A stretch of 64,000 nt of DNA from Chryseobacterium aureum (GCF_003971235.1 NZ_CP034661.1:3782001-3846000), one strand, 5' to 3'. Counted from the first letter of the stretch, positions 32,832 to 43,395 are shown. The notes: generated from the sequence alone by a model not told the origin. Translations and numbers: made by a program.

Positions 32832-34370
32832 ATGAAAAAGTACGGATTTATAAGTGTTTTTGTTTTTCTATTAGGCTATTTTTTCTACTTGGTTTCAGAG
32901 ATTCTTTCTTTGCCCAAAGGTGCAGGCTATTTTTATCCTGTTGACGATGTTTATATTCATTTGGAGGTAGCAAAAAATATAGCAGATACGTTTTTATTTT
33001 CTATCAACTCCCATTCATTTGATCCGGCATCTTCATCTCTGTTAAACAGTCTTTTATTGAGCCTATTAATAAAAACTTTTGGAGATTCATCCTATTATCC
33101 ATTGTTTATTAATTTTACGTTTGGGGTTTTAACGAGCTTTTATGCCGCCCATTTTGTTTTCCTCCAATATGGAAAAAAGTTTGCTCTTTTTTTTGCTCTT
33201 CTGCTGCAGCCATTGGCCATGGTTTATCTTTCCTCCATATTAGGAATGGAGCATACCCTTCATATATTCCTGATAGTCCTGTTTTTTATTTTTTATCATA
33301 GATTCGCTTCCGGAAATGTGAAGGATTTCTCAAATGTATTAACTGTTGTTTTCTTTCTCGGTGCGGTAAGATTTGAAAGTGTATTCTTGGTTTCTGCCGT
33401 TGCTTTTGTTTTTATACTTCAGAAGAAATTCAAACAGGGTTTGTTGATGGGTATTGCCGGATTCTCTCCCATAATTATTTATGGAATATATTCTCTTCTT
33501 ATGGGTGGTTTGTTTTTTCCCAATTCAGTACTTGTGAAGAGTAATTTTCATGTTTCAGATGTAGAAGGTTTTATAACAATTTTGAAAAACAGGTTTTTGA
33601 GCATGGATTATATCAAATATTTGCTTCCTTTCAGCCTGTTTTATGGTGTATATGTTTTTTCCAGGTATAGAAATTTAAAATTTCAGAACATCCTTGAAAG
33701 GGAAGCATTACCTATTATAATTTTGCTGACTTCTTACGGGCAGCTCATTTTTGGAATAATGACATTTCGATATGAAAATTATTTGATGATCGCCTACCTT
33801 TTTATTTTAATTAAAATCTGTGATTATTACCTTAAAACGTCAGGTTCCTCTGTACCTAAACTGTCGGCTGCCTTGTTTACAGGCTATTCGGTCGTTTTTG
33901 GACTGTTCAAAGTGTATTGGTATCATCCGGTTTTATATACCGATTCTAAAAATCTTTATTACAATCAATACAAGCTTGCACAGTTTTTAAAAAAGTATTA
34001 TAATTCTGAAACAGTGGTAGCCAATGATATTGGCGCCATCACCTATTTTACGGATATTGAAGTTTTAGATATGTACGGATTGGGAAGTACAGAAGTTGCA
34101 CAATATAAATATAAAAACTCAGGCGAAAATGATTTCTCATCTTTTATGGGAGAACTGAGTACCCGTAAAAATGCACGAATTGCTGCAATATATCCGGAGT
34201 GGTTTGCAGGGCAAATCCCGAAGAATTGGATTTTGGTAGGAAAGTGGAAAATGAGTGATTTCAGAAATCCTAATATAAGGTATGTCAACTTTTATGCTGT
34301 TACAAAAAATGACATACCTTATTTAAGAAAAAGTTTAAAAGCGTTTGAATCTAATTACTTTCCAAGATAA
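32832..34370 (+). CDS. GT-C-like polytopic membrane protein 1
   Basis: 512 aa with about ten predicted transmembrane helices and a C-terminal soluble part (about 385-512). An acidic motif VDDVYIHLEVAKNIA sits in the first loop after TM1, where GT-C glycosyltransferases carry their catalytic acid. Other blocks are LGMEHTLHIF, VRFESVF, FFPNSVLVKS, FRYENYLMIAYL and VVANDIGAITYFTDIEVLDM. The whole is collinear with the second paralog at 35034. I infer a lipid-linked sugar transferase acting at the periplasmic face; no substrate can be named. Its 3' end overlaps that of dps by 16 bp. Confidence 0.8.
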   Translation: MKKYGFISVFVFLLGYFFYLVSEILSLPKGAGYFYPVDDVYIHLEVAKNIADTFLFSINSHSFDPASSSLLNSLLLSLLIKTFGDSSYYPLFINFTFGVLTSFYAAHFVFLQYGKKFALFFALLLQPLAMVYLSSILGMEHTLHIFLIVLFFIFYHRFASGNVKDFSNVLTVVFFLGAVRFESVFLVSAVAFVFILQKKFKQGLLMGIAGFSPIIIYGIYSLLMGGLFFPNSVLVKSNFHVSDVEGFITILKNRFLSMDYIKYLLPFSLFYGVYVFSRYRNLKFQNILEREALPIIILLTSYGQLIFGIMTFRYENYLMIAYLFILIKICDYYLKTSGSSVPKLSAALFTGYSVVFGLFKVYWYHPVLYTDSKNLYYNQYKLAQFLKKYYNSETVVANDIGAITYFTDIEVLDMYGLGSTEVAQYKYKNSGENDFSSFMGELSTRKNARIAAIYPEWFAGQIPKNWILVGKWKMSDFRNPNIRYVNFYAVTKNDIPYLRKSLKAFESNYFPR

Positions 34371-34831
34371 GAGTTATACATCCAAACTTCTTTCTCCTGT
34401 TCGGTAATATAATCGCTCATTTGGGAATTGGTACCTTCATCACCGGCTTTATCTGTAATATCTAAAAGTTCTCTCTGAAGATCAATCACCACTTTAAATG
34501 CGCTTAGAATCTGTTCCACGCTTTTGGTACCGTCAGTAACCTCTTTACTTTCCTTGATGGTGGCTACCTTTAAATAATCTGAATAATTGTGTGCAGGAGT
34601 TGCTCCTAACGTAAGGATTCTTTCTGCAATTTCATCGATCTTTAGTACAAGGCTGTTATACAATTCCTCAAACTTTGGATGAAGAGTGAAGAACTGATCT
34701 CCTTTAATATTCCAGTGTGAACCTCTGGTGTTCTGGTAGAATACAGAGTAGTTAGCCAATAATACGTTTAGTTTGTCTGAAATGTTTTTGCAATCGGCTT
34801 CTTTAAGGCCAATAATACTCGCGTTTTTCAT
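34355..34831 (-). CDS. dps: Dps family ferritin-like DNA-protection protein
   Basis: 158 aa from MKNASIIGLKEADCKNI at 34831; the 11-codon upstream extension is ignored. The Dps ferroxidase pattern is clear: NTRGSHWNIKGDQFFTLHPKF, then YNSLVLKIDEIAERILTLG, the His/Asp/Glu residues at the dimer interface. Dps dodecamers oxidise and store iron and protect DNA under oxidative stress. A long leader (about 100 nt) with a bulged hairpin lies upstream. It sits inverted between two paralogous GT-C-like genes. Confidence 0.93.
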   Translation of the reverse strand: MKNASIIGLKEADCKNISDKLNVLLANYSVFYQNTRGSHWNIKGDQFFTLHPKFEELYNSLVLKIDEIAERILTLGATPAHNYSDYLKVATIKESKEVTDGTKSVEQILSAFKVVIDLQRELLDITDKAGDEGTNSQMSDYITEQEKEVWMYNSYLGK

Positions 34832-34861
34832 ATGTATATATTTATTTTTTAATGTCAGATG

Positions 34862-34910
34862 CAATCACTGCTTCCATTACGTAGGTATGGAGGTTTTCGT
34901 AATGTGATTG
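34862..34910 (-). other. Hairpin in dps leader
   Basis: CAATCA...CATTACG on the left pairs with CGTAATGTGATTG on the right (13 bp in total), with a 7-nt bulge on the left arm and a 16-nt loop. It lies between the putative dps -7 box (34934-34941) and the dps ATG, so it would be in the 5' leader. Confidence 0.5.
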
Positions 34911-34933
34911 GTAGTTTATTATTTTGTACATTT

Positions 34934-34941
34934 CAAATTTA
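34934..34941 (-). promoter_or_regulatory. -7 promoter box of dps
   Basis: Minus-strand TAAATTTG, identical to the boxes of the HtrA gene and of rplC. It is 103 bp upstream of the dps start. No -33 TTG is seen at normal spacing. Confidence 0.45.
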
Positions 34942-35033
34942 CGAAATATCGTGCCGAAGTCCTACCGATGTTAATAGATCATAACTATAAGAAAGTTTTT
35001 AAATATAGTTTGGAAGTATTAATATTGCAGATT

Positions 35034-36620
35034 ATGAAAAGTTTTTTGATCACGGCGGCAGTATTTTTCGGGATTTGTTTGGTCTATATCCTTATCATGC
35101 TGTCTACCACGGAGAACAATTTTACCTATATCGTAGATGACGCTTATATTCATATGGCTGTGGCCAAGAATTTTGCTCTGCATGGCGTCTGGGGAATGAC
35201 AAAATATGCTTTTTCATCATCTTCGTCATCACCTGTTTTTACCTTAATTCTAAGTGGTCTGATTTCAGTTTTTGGAAATCACATTCTTATACCTTTGATC
35301 TTTAATGGGTTTGTAGCCTGTTTGCTTATCACCATTCTTACAAAATACTATTCAAACTATCTGAGTGAAGCAAAACATATTATAGCAGCCTGTCTATTTA
35401 CACTTTTTCTCGCGGTAATGCATGTACAGGTAGTGGCAGGAATGGAGCATGTGTTGCAGGTACTACTTATCGCGGTTAATGTGTATTACTTTCAAAAGTG
35501 GTTTGAAAAAGACTTTAAGAGCAATTTTTTCTCCCTCGGATTTTATGGTACAATTCTTTTTCTGGGGCTTATCAGATTTGAAAGTATGTTTTACTTTCTG
35601 TCACTTGCGTTTGTCTTTTTATTGATCAGAAAATTCAAAGATGCATTTCTTGTCCTTTTGATCGGTTTCCTTCCCATCCTCTTGTTCGGGTATTTTAATC
35701 AGCAGCACAGTGGATATTTTTTTCCAAATTCTGTTGTTGTAAAAGGAGCTTTGATTGATTTTTCAGGAAATGTACCAGGTCAGATCGGTAAAATTATTCT
35801 GTGGAATGTGTTTTTGAATATCACTTTTTATAAAATAGGAGTCTTTCCCCTGTTGATCATTATGGTATTACTTTACAGAGATTATAAAAGTAACCTGAAT
35901 CTTCAGCAAATAGTAACAAAGAACTTTATGCTGATCGTTTGGGCTTTTACGCTGATTTTACATTGTCTGCTGGGTGATGTTAAAATTATCTTCAGATACG
36001 AAGCGTATCTGATGGTGGCATTTGTAATGGTTTTAGTTCCCAGGCTTACCGGTTTTATTACCAACCCTTTTCCTGCTTTCAGAAAAGATAGAGTGACAGG
36101 GATTTTTATTGCTGCCAATGGTATATTGCTGTTGTACAAGTTTGGGTTTGCTCATTTTGTCATCACCTGCGGAAGCGCCAATATTTACGAACAGCAGATA
36201 CAGTCTGCAAGATTTCTGAAAAAATATTACAATACTTCCCATATTGTTGCCAATGATATTGGGGCCATCTGCTATTATACGGATATTCATTTGCTGGATG
36301 TTATCGGGTTAGGGTCTAAAGAAATGGTAGATATTAAAGTCAGGAAAACCGTATTCGATGATGAGGTGGAAGAATTTCTTGCCGGTTATACCAAAGAAAA
36401 GCACTACCAGCTGGCCATTATCTATGAAAAATGGTTCGATGGTCATGTACCGGAAAGCTGGAAAAAAGTAGCTGATCTTGAAGTCAGCGGAAAGAGTATC
36501 GTGTTAGGAGACAGGCATGTGGTACTATATTCAATAGATCCTTTATCCTATGAGGCTTTGAAAAAAAATATAAAAGATTTCAATTGGAACCCAAACGTAA
36601 AAGTTAAAATGTATAAGTAA
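35034..36620 (+). CDS. GT-C-like polytopic membrane protein 2
   Basis: 528 aa from the Met of MKSFLITAAVFFGICLVYIL at 35034. A TTG start 126 bp earlier is possible but would add 42 residues absent from the paralog. Collinear with the gene at 32832: VDDAYIHMAVAKNFA, AGMEHVLQVLL, IRFESMFYF, FFPNSVVVKG, FRYEAYLMVAFV, VANDIGAICYYTDIHLLD. About ten helices and a C-terminal soluble domain (about 400-528). Predicted GT-C glycosyltransferase fold; substrate unknown. No terminator is evident before the str operon promoter. Confidence 0.8.
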   Translation: MKSFLITAAVFFGICLVYILIMLSTTENNFTYIVDDAYIHMAVAKNFALHGVWGMTKYAFSSSSSSPVFTLILSGLISVFGNHILIPLIFNGFVACLLITILTKYYSNYLSEAKHIIAACLFTLFLAVMHVQVVAGMEHVLQVLLIAVNVYYFQKWFEKDFKSNFFSLGFYGTILFLGLIRFESMFYFLSLAFVFLLIRKFKDAFLVLLIGFLPILLFGYFNQQHSGYFFPNSVVVKGALIDFSGNVPGQIGKIILWNVFLNITFYKIGVFPLLIIMVLLYRDYKSNLNLQQIVTKNFMLIVWAFTLILHCLLGDVKIIFRYEAYLMVAFVMVLVPRLTGFITNPFPAFRKDRVTGIFIAANGILLLYKFGFAHFVITCGSANIYEQQIQSARFLKKYYNTSHIVANDIGAICYYTDIHLLDVIGLGSKEMVDIKVRKTVFDDEVEEFLAGYTKEKHYQLAIIYEKWFDGHVPESWKKVADLEVSGKSIVLGDRHVVLYSIDPLSYEALKKNIKDFNWNPNVKVKMYK

Positions 36621-36775
36621 ATAAAATTTCATAATTATTTAATACTCATTTTTTACACCGGAAAATCTGCTGTATCTGATCTCTTTTCCTTTTATATATT
36701 ATGTTTCTTTGATAAACATTCTGAAACCTGTTGTATTTTGCTGTAAGTATTTGATTTTAATTTTTATATAAGTGT

Positions 36776-36805
36776 TTGCAGATTAAAAAAATATTACTAT
36801 TTTTG
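36776..36805 (+). promoter_or_regulatory. Promoter of the str operon
   Basis: TTG (36776-36778, within GTTTGC), 19 bp, TATTTTTG (36798-36805): a near-ideal Bacteroidota promoter 25 bp before rpsL. Confidence 0.75.
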
Positions 36806-36829
36806 CACCCTAAAATAAAAAGCAATTAA

Positions 36830-37243
36830 ATGCCTACTATTCAACAATTAGTAAGAAAAGGAAGAGCCACGCTTGCCAAGAAGAGCAAATCGGCTGCCCT
36901 TGATTCTTGTCCACAAAGACGTGGTGTATGTACGAGAGTATATACAACTACACCTAAGAAACCTAACTCTGCACTTAGAAAAGTAGCAAGGGTAAGACTT
37001 TCTAACGGTAAAGAAGTGAATGCCTATATCCCGGGCGAAGGACATAATCTTCAAGAGCACTCGATAGTATTGGTTAGAGGCGGAAGGGTGAAAGACCTAC
37101 CGGGAGTACGTTACCACATCGTAAGAGGTGCATTAGACACCGCTGGTGTAAATGGAAGAACTCAGAGAAGATCTAAGTACGGAGCTAAGAGACCTAAACC
37201 AGGACAAGCAGCTGCTGCACCTGCAAAAGGAAAGAAAAAATAA
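36830..37243 (+). CDS. rpsL: 30S ribosomal protein uS12
   Basis: 137 aa. Typical S12: [56 protein letters not shown] and the basic C-terminus. Both Lys residues changed in streptomycin-resistant mutants (Lys in PKKPNS and in GRVKDLPG) are wild type. S12 sits at the decoding centre. First gene of the str operon. Confidence 0.97.
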   Translation: MPTIQQLVRKGRATLAKKSKSAALDSCPQRRGVCTRVYTTTPKKPNSALRKVARVRLSNGKEVNAYIPGEGHNLQEHSIVLVRGGRVKDLPGVRYHIVRGALDTAGVNGRTQRRSKYGAKRPKPGQAAAAPAKGKKK

Positions 37244-37266
37244 TCATTAAATAAGGTACAAAAGCA

Positions 37267-37743
37267 ATGAGAAAGACAAAAGCGAAAAAAAGACCGTTGT
37301 TACCAGATCCGAAATTTAATGATCAATTGGTAACGAGATTCGTAAACAACCTAATGCTTGACGGTAAGAAGTCAATCGCATTCAAAATTTTCTATGATGC
37401 ATTAGATATCGTAGAAACTAAAAAAGGAGATAACGAAAAAACTGCACTTGAAATCTGGAAAGATGCACTTACAAATGTAATGCCTCACGTAGAAGTACGT
37501 TCTAGAAGAGTAGGTGGAGCTAACTTCCAAATCCCTATGCCAATCAGAGCCGACAGAAAAATTTCTATGGCAATGAAATGGTTAATCAAATATTCTAAAG
37601 CTAGAAATGATAAGTCTATGGCTTTGAAATTAGCTAACGAAGTAGTAGCTGCTTCAAGAGAAGAAGGTGCTGCTTTCAAAAAGAAATCTGATACTCACAA
37701 AATGGCGGAAGCTAACAAAGCTTTCTCACACTTCAAATTCTAA
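37267..37743 (+). CDS. rpsG: 30S ribosomal protein uS7
   Basis: 158 aa, with [37 protein letters not shown] and [19 protein letters not shown]. It binds the 3' major domain of 16S rRNA and starts head assembly. Second gene of the str operon, 23 bp after rpsL. Confidence 0.97.
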   Translation: MRKTKAKKRPLLPDPKFNDQLVTRFVNNLMLDGKKSIAFKIFYDALDIVETKKGDNEKTALEIWKDALTNVMPHVEVRSRRVGGANFQIPMPIRADRKISMAMKWLIKYSKARNDKSMALKLANEVVAASREEGAAFKKKSDTHKMAEANKAFSHFKF

Positions 37744-37749
37744 TCTGAA

Positions 37750-39867
37750 ATGGGAAGAGATCTTAAATTTACAAGAAATATTGGTATCGCTGCTCACATT
37801 GATGCAGGTAAGACTACCACTACAGAAAGGATTCTATTCTATACAGGGGTAAACCACAAAATTGGAGAGGTTCACGATGGTGCTTCTACAATGGACTGGA
37901 TGGAGCAGGAAGCAGAAAGAGGTATTACGATTACTTCTGCAGCGACCACTTGTTCTTGGAACTTTCCAACAGATCAAGGAAAAGCTTTACCAGAAACTAA
38001 ACCTTACCACTTCAACATCATCGATACACCGGGACACGTTGACTTCACCGTAGAAGTAAACAGATCTTTAAGAGTATTGGATGGATTGGTATTCTTATTC
38101 TCTGCAGTAGATGGAGTAGAGCCTCAGTCTGAAACAAACTGGAGACTTGCTGACAACTACAAAGTAGCTAGAATGGGATTCGTAAACAAAATGGACAGAC
38201 AAGGTGCTGACTTCCTTAACGTGGTAAACCAGGTTAAAGAAATGTTAGGATCTAACGCAGTTCCAATCGTTTTACCAATCGGTGCTGAAGAAGATTTTAA
38301 AGGAGTTGTTGACTTAATTAAAAACAGAGCGATCATCTGGGATGAAGCAGGACAAGGAGCTACTTTCGAAGTAGTGCCAATTCCTGAAGACATGAAGGAT
38401 GAAGTTCTTGAATACAGAGAGAAATTAGTAGAAGCTGTTTCTGAATATGACGAAACTTTGATGGAGAAATTCTTCGAAGATCCGGATTCAATTACAGAAG
38501 AAGAAATCAATGCTGCATTGAGAGCTGCTACTATCGATTTATCTATTATCCCTATGACTTGTGGTTCTTCATTCAAGAACAAAGGAGTACAGTTTATGTT
38601 GGATGCAGTATGTAAATATCTGCCTTCTCCATTGGATAAAGATGATATCAAAGGTACTGACCCAAGAACTGATGCTGAAATTACAAGAAAACCATCTGTA
38701 GATGAGCCTTTCGCAGCATTAGCATTCAAAATTGCTACTGACCCGTTCGTGGGAAGATTAGCATTCTTCAGAGCGTACTCTGGAAGACTGGATGCAGGTT
38801 CTTATATCTTGAACACCCGTTCAGGAGATAAAGAAAGAATCTCTAGAATCTATCAGATGCACGCTAACAAGCAAAATCCGGTAGAATATATTGAAGCTGG
38901 AGATATTGGTGCAGCGGTAGGATTCAAATCTATCAAAACCGGTGATACGATGTGTGATGAGAAAAACCCGATCATTCTTGAATCTATGGTTTTCCCTGAT
39001 CCGGTAATTGGTATCGCTGTTGAGCCTAAAACTAAAGCTGACCAGGATAAAATGGGTAACGCTTTAGCTAAACTGGCAGAAGAAGATCCAACGTTTACTG
39101 TTAGAACTGACGAAGCTTCTGGACAAACGATCATCTCTGGTATGGGTGAGCTTCACTTAGATATCATTGTAGACCGTATGAAGAGAGAGTTCAAGGTTGA
39201 AGTAAACCAGGGACAGCCTCAGGTAGAGTACAAAGAAAACTTAACAAAAGTTGCTCAACACAGAGAAGTTTACAAAAAACAATCTGGTGGTAAAGGTAAA
39301 TTTGCTGACATTGTATTTGAACTAGGACCTGCAGACGAAGGTAAAGTTGGTTTAGAATTCATCAATGAGATCAAAGGGGGTAACGTTCCTAGAGAATTTG
39401 TTCCTGCTATTGAAAAAGGATTTAAAGCTGCAATGAAGAACGGTCCATTGGCTGGTTTCGAAGTTGAAGGTATTAAAGTTACTCTTAAAGATGGATCTTT
39501 CCACGCAGTGGATTCTGATGCTCTTTCATTTGAAATGGCTGCTAAATTAGGATTTAAAGAAGCGGGACGTGCTGCTAAGCCAGTAATTATGGAGCCAATT
39601 ATGAAACTGGAAGTTGTAACTCCGGAAGAATATATGGGTAACATCATTGGTGACCTTAACAAGAGAAGAGGTACTATCAGTGGTCAGGAAGAGAAAAACG
39701 GTGCCGTTGTAATCAAAGGTTCTGTTCCACTTTCTGAAATGTTTGGATACGTAACTACTCTAAGAACACTTTCATCAGGAAGAGCTACTTCTTCTATGGA
39801 ATTAGAGAAGTACCAGGCTACTCCACAAAACGTTGCTGAAGAAATCATAGCTAAAGCAAAAGGTTAA
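37750..39867 (+). CDS. fusA: Elongation factor G
   Basis: 705 aa, full length. GTPase motifs are [10 protein letters not shown] (P-loop), DTPGHVDF and [10 protein letters not shown]; the switch region is [20 protein letters not shown]. Domains II-V follow, with [14 protein letters not shown] in domain III. It catalyses translocation on the ribosome. Starts 6 bp after rpsG. Confidence 0.98.
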   Translation: MGRDLKFTRNIGIAAHIDAGKTTTTERILFYTGVNHKIGEVHDGASTMDWMEQEAERGITITSAATTCSWNFPTDQGKALPETKPYHFNIIDTPGHVDFTVEVNRSLRVLDGLVFLFSAVDGVEPQSETNWRLADNYKVARMGFVNKMDRQGADFLNVVNQVKEMLGSNAVPIVLPIGAEEDFKGVVDLIKNRAIIWDEAGQGATFEVVPIPEDMKDEVLEYREKLVEAVSEYDETLMEKFFEDPDSITEEEINAALRAATIDLSIIPMTCGSSFKNKGVQFMLDAVCKYLPSPLDKDDIKGTDPRTDAEITRKPSVDEPFAALAFKIATDPFVGRLAFFRAYSGRLDAGSYILNTRSGDKERISRIYQMHANKQNPVEYIEAGDIGAAVGFKSIKTGDTMCDEKNPIILESMVFPDPVIGIAVEPKTKADQDKMGNALAKLAEEDPTFTVRTDEASGQTIISGMGELHLDIIVDRMKREFKVEVNQGQPQVEYKENLTKVAQHREVYKKQSGGKGKFADIVFELGPADEGKVGLEFINEIKGGNVPREFVPAIEKGFKAAMKNGPLAGFEVEGIKVTLKDGSFHAVDSDALSFEMAAKLGFKEAGRAAKPVIMEPIMKLEVVTPEEYMGNIIGDLNKRRGTISGQEEKNGAVVIKGSVPLSEMFGYVTTLRTLSSGRATSSMELEKYQATPQNVAEEIIAKAKG

Positions 39868-39883
39868 TTTTTAAATTAAAGAA

Positions 39884-40189
39884 ATGTCACAAAGAATCAG
39901 AATAAAACTAAAATCTTACGATTACAACTTGGTAGACAAGTCTGCTGAGAAAATCGTAAAAACGGTAAAGGCTACTGGTGCTGTTGTAAACGGTCCAATT
40001 CCATTGCCTACGAACAAGAGAATCTTCACAGTGTTGAGATCTCCGCACGTAAACAAGAAAGCAAGAGAGCAGTTCCAACTTTCAGCTCACAAGAGACTAA
40101 TGGATATCTACTCTTCTTCTTCTAAAACTGTTGATGCTCTAATGAAATTAGAACTTCCTTCAGGTGTAGACGTTGAAATTAAAGTGTGA
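39884..40189 (+). CDS. rpsJ: 30S ribosomal protein uS10
   Basis: 101 aa, with [49 protein letters not shown] in conserved order. S10 also serves as NusE in antitermination. Here it closes the str operon and is followed by a strong terminator, so it is cut off from rplC, its usual neighbour, by about 18 kb. Confidence 0.97.
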   Translation: MSQRIRIKLKSYDYNLVDKSAEKIVKTVKATGAVVNGPIPLPTNKRIFTVLRSPHVNKKAREQFQLSAHKRLMDIYSSSSKTVDALMKLELPSGVDVEIKV

Positions 40190-40216
40190 TAAAAGCATAC
40201 TTTGCAATGATTATAC

Positions 40217-40249
40217 AATCCGTTCCTTTTTTAAGGAACGGATTTTTTT
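40217..40249 (+). terminator. Terminator of the str operon
   Basis: A 12-bp perfect stem AATCCGTTCCTT/AAGGAACGGATT with a T-rich loop, followed by T7, 28 bp after rpsJ. Confidence 0.95.
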
Positions 40250-40506
40250 ATGTCATTATCTGTGAAGTTCACTAAAAGCAGATTGTTGGTCGCCAAATCC
40301 GTTTTTTTTAGATTATACTTTGTATAGCCATAAAAGGTCCCTGGAAAATAACTCTTAATGATAGAATAGATCTGTTTGAAGATTTCGAAAAGTCCAGAGA
40401 AACCATTAATGATCTGATATTATCAGTTCTTTTCAGCGTGACATATGTCACCTCTCTTTATTTATTTAGAATTAATAAAAATAATAATTTTGCTAAAAAT
40501 TATCAG
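40250..40506. other. Spacer between str operon and receptor gene
   Basis: About 255 bp with a -7 box TAATTTTG at 40485-40492 for the receptor gene. One forward frame stays open through it (including LNDRIDLFEDFEKSRET) but has no recognisable family or start; it may be a remnant of an older gene. Confidence 0.4.
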
Positions 40507-42762
40507 ATGAATAAAGTAGTATCCTTTTCTCTGCTATTATTAGGTGGGGTTCTGGCCAATGCCCAGAAAGTAAACGATTCGGTAAAACACAAGAAGATTG
40601 AAGAAGTAGAACTGTTTGGTGAAAAAAAGAAACAGCCGCAAGGTCTGGATGCCATTACAAGACTGCCTTTGAAAACCAGAGATCAGATTCAGAGTATTTC
40701 AGTAATCTCCCATAAAGCGATTGAAGAACTAGGAGCACTTACAGTCACTGATGTCGCCAAAAACGTTCCGGGAGTAACCTTGTTTTCAAGCTATGGAGGA
40801 GGAAATGAAAGTATGTCCATCAGAGGATATAGGGGCGTTCCTGTATTGAAAAACGGCGTTCAGCTGGACTCGGATTTCCGTACTGCTGGGATGATCACAG
40901 ATATGCAGGGAGTAGAAAGTATTCAGGTAATCAAAGGTTCTGCTGCCATTGGCCAGGGAATTGGAAACGGATTGGGATCTGCAGGAGGAGTCATTAATGT
41001 GGTGACGAAGAGACCACAGTTTATTGATCAGACCAATGTAGGATTCCGTTACGGAAGCTGGGATTTTTACAGACCTACAGTAGACTTCCAGCGCGTATTG
41101 GATGCTCAGGGAAAAGTAGCAGTGAGATTCAATGGGGCCTATCAGAATAACAATTCATTCAGAAGCCACGTAAAAGGGGAAAGAATTTATGTAAATCCAT
41201 CCATCGCTTTCCGTCCTGATGATAAAACATTAATCAATGTGGAAATGGATTATCTGCATGATAAAAGAACACCGGACAGAGGAACAATCAACCTTGCTCC
41301 GGGAACCGTTGAAGCATTGTATCATATGCCGAAAGGAAAGTTTTTGGGATATGCATCTGACTATTCAAAAACAGAAACCTTCAACTTTGCTACAACCATT
41401 GTACGTAATCTTACCGATAAATTAAAAGTGAGAGCCGCTTTCGTTAATTCCGTAAGCAACACAGATTCTGAAGCTTCATCCGTATCATTACCGGCAGGTG
41501 AAACCAATTATAATATCAGACAGCGTACCATAGGAAAATCGCAGGGTGAAGATATCAATAAAGTATTACAGCTGGACTTCATCGGAGAACAGATCAAAAC
41601 AGGATTCATCAGCCATACCTTCCAGGTAGGTTTTGACTGGAGAGAAACCGAAACTTCATCTACAACATATGAAGCTTACAAAAACTCAATCGCACCTAGT
41701 AATTTAATTACAGCACGTGCCACAAAAATAGGAAGTACAACTTACGCTGCAAATCCACTGGATATTTTTGATGTAGTAAACGGAATTATTCCGAATCAGC
41801 TTCCTGTGAATGTGATTTACAAAAGCCTTGGAAGATCAAACCCGGTACTAACTCCGAGTATCGGTGCAATGGCTCAGGATGTAATGACAATAGGTAAATA
41901 TGTGAAAGCACATTTAGGACTTCGTTACAGCAGATTGAACGGTTCTGCCAATGAATCTGTGGATACATGGAATCCTAATTTCGGATTAATCGTTTCTCCA
42001 CTTCCCAATGTGAACGTATTCGGATCATATACCACTACAACCTCTTTAAGATCTTCCAATAATTTTCTTTTAGACGGAGGCAGAGTAGGCCCCTCAATGA
42101 CCAAACAGTGGGAAGCAGGGATTAAGTCAGACTGGTTCAATGAGCGTCTGAGATTTAATGTAACAGTATTTGACATTAAAACAGACCACCTTTCTTTCAC
42201 GATCCTTGACGAAAATTATAACCCTGTTGTCATAAACAAACAGACCATGTATGGCCTTGCAGGAAACCTTAGAAGAAAAGGGGTGGAAGTAGAATTAATC
42301 GGAAGAATTCTTCCCAACCTTCAGGTGATGTCAGGATGGGCCTATCTGGATGCACAATATCAGGACAGCCCGGCTTATATCAACGGGTCAGCACCAATGA
42401 ACGCTCCTAAGCATACGGCCAACGGATGGCTGAATTATAAGTTCAACAAAGGAACTTTATCAGGACTTGATGTAGGGGCGGGAATTTATTATGTAGGAAA
42501 AAGACCGGTTGATGAATGGACTCAGAAAACATTTACAGCAGGTCACCTGAACAGTGTAAAACCGGGAGATAAACCTTTCGATATGCCGGAATATACTACA
42601 GTAGACGCTCAGGTAGGGTATGCACTGAAAAACGGAATGGGAATCAGAGTTTTCTTCAATAATATTTTTGATCGTGTAGGTTACAGCTCTTACTTCAGAG
42701 GAGGATACATTGATCAGATTCAACCTAGAAACTTTGCGGTGCAGGTAAACTATAAATTCTAA
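40507..42762 (+). CDS. TonB-dependent siderophore receptor
   Basis: 751 aa from MNKVVSFSLLLLGGVLANAQ at 40507; the 23-codon extension upstream lacks a signal peptide. The plug domain (about 60-180) has DQIQSISVISHKAIEELG, VTDVAKNVPGV and MSIRGYRG, and the barrel ends with the aromatic NFAVQVNYKF. The pattern fits the TIGR01783 siderophore receptor group. It carries ferric siderophores across the outer membrane with energy from TonB. It is followed by a lipoprotein, a PepSY protein and an iron-permease-like protein, a set often found together. Confidence 0.92.
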   Translation: MNKVVSFSLLLLGGVLANAQKVNDSVKHKKIEEVELFGEKKKQPQGLDAITRLPLKTRDQIQSISVISHKAIEELGALTVTDVAKNVPGVTLFSSYGGGNESMSIRGYRGVPVLKNGVQLDSDFRTAGMITDMQGVESIQVIKGSAAIGQGIGNGLGSAGGVINVVTKRPQFIDQTNVGFRYGSWDFYRPTVDFQRVLDAQGKVAVRFNGAYQNNNSFRSHVKGERIYVNPSIAFRPDDKTLINVEMDYLHDKRTPDRGTINLAPGTVEALYHMPKGKFLGYASDYSKTETFNFATTIVRNLTDKLKVRAAFVNSVSNTDSEASSVSLPAGETNYNIRQRTIGKSQGEDINKVLQLDFIGEQIKTGFISHTFQVGFDWRETETSSTTYEAYKNSIAPSNLITARATKIGSTTYAANPLDIFDVVNGIIPNQLPVNVIYKSLGRSNPVLTPSIGAMAQDVMTIGKYVKAHLGLRYSRLNGSANESVDTWNPNFGLIVSPLPNVNVFGSYTTTTSLRSSNNFLLDGGRVGPSMTKQWEAGIKSDWFNERLRFNVTVFDIKTDHLSFTILDENYNPVVINKQTMYGLAGNLRRKGVEVELIGRILPNLQVMSGWAYLDAQYQDSPAYINGSAPMNAPKHTANGWLNYKFNKGTLSGLDVGAGIYYVGKRPVDEWTQKTFTAGHLNSVKPGDKPFDMPEYTTVDAQVGYALKNGMGIRVFFNNIFDRVGYSSYFRGGYIDQIQPRNFAVQVNYKF

Positions 42763-42777
42763 TCAAAATCAACCATT

Positions 42778-43395
42778 ATGAAAAGTATCAGAACAGTATT
42801 CTTTGCATTCGCTCTTGGTGTCATTGCCCTGTCATGCTCCGGAGACAAAAAGAAAGGGATAGATTATAACCAGTTCAAAACAGAAGTGAAACTGACTCCT
42901 GAACAGGAAAAAAGCTTCAATGAGATCACTGCAAAGTATCAGCAGCTTCAGGAACAGAACTTCCAGGCGGCAAACGCGCAGGGTGGTAATATGGACCGTG
43001 TCGCTTTAGGAATCAAAAATGAAGAACTGAGAGCACAGCAGTCTATTGAAATGGCTACTGTTTTAGATGCCCCTCAGATGGAAAAGTTTAATAGGTTTAT
43101 TGATGAAAATTCCAGGAAAAGACCAAGGTACGACAATGCATTGTTAGACAGAATCAAAACGGAAGCCCAGCTTTCTGAGGATGAGTTCAAAGTAGTGAAT
43201 GCAGCCAATGATGCCTTTGAAAAAGCATTCAATGACGCTCACGATGTCTATCACGGAAATAATGATCTGGCAAAACAATATTGGGACAAATTTGATACCC
43301 AGAGAAAATTGGCCATTCAAAAAGCCTTAACGCCTGAACACTATACGAAATTCGAAGAAATAGTAAAAGACGTTCAGTTTAAAGGCCGAAAATAA
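42778..43395 (+). CDS. Lipoprotein with two LTxxQ-like helical repeats
   Basis: 205 aa. The signal ends at VIALS-C (Cys20). The mature part has two related helical segments: LTPEQEKSFNEITAKYQQLQ (about 40-60) and LSEDEFKVVNAANDAFEKAF (about 132-152), each followed by a basic tail ending in LT or LD plus Q/H residues (LDAPQMEKFNRFI, LTPEHYTKFEEIV). It resembles periplasmic proteins of the CpxP/LTXXQ type in pattern only. It follows the receptor by 15 bp, so it is in the same operon and may support iron uptake. Confidence 0.75.
   Translation: MKSIRTVFFAFALGVIALSCSGDKKKGIDYNQFKTEVKLTPEQEKSFNEITAKYQQLQEQNFQAANAQGGNMDRVALGIKNEELRAQQSIEMATVLDAPQMEKFNRFIDENSRKRPRYDNALLDRIKTEAQLSEDEFKVVNAANDAFEKAFNDAHDVYHGNNDLAKQYWDKFDTQRKLAIQKALTPEHYTKFEEIVKDVQFKGRK

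Noticed and set aside
40319..40506. Open frame leading into the receptor gene
   Set aside because: It has no start codon in a sensible place and no family match that I can see. The receptor signal peptide begins clearly at 40507.
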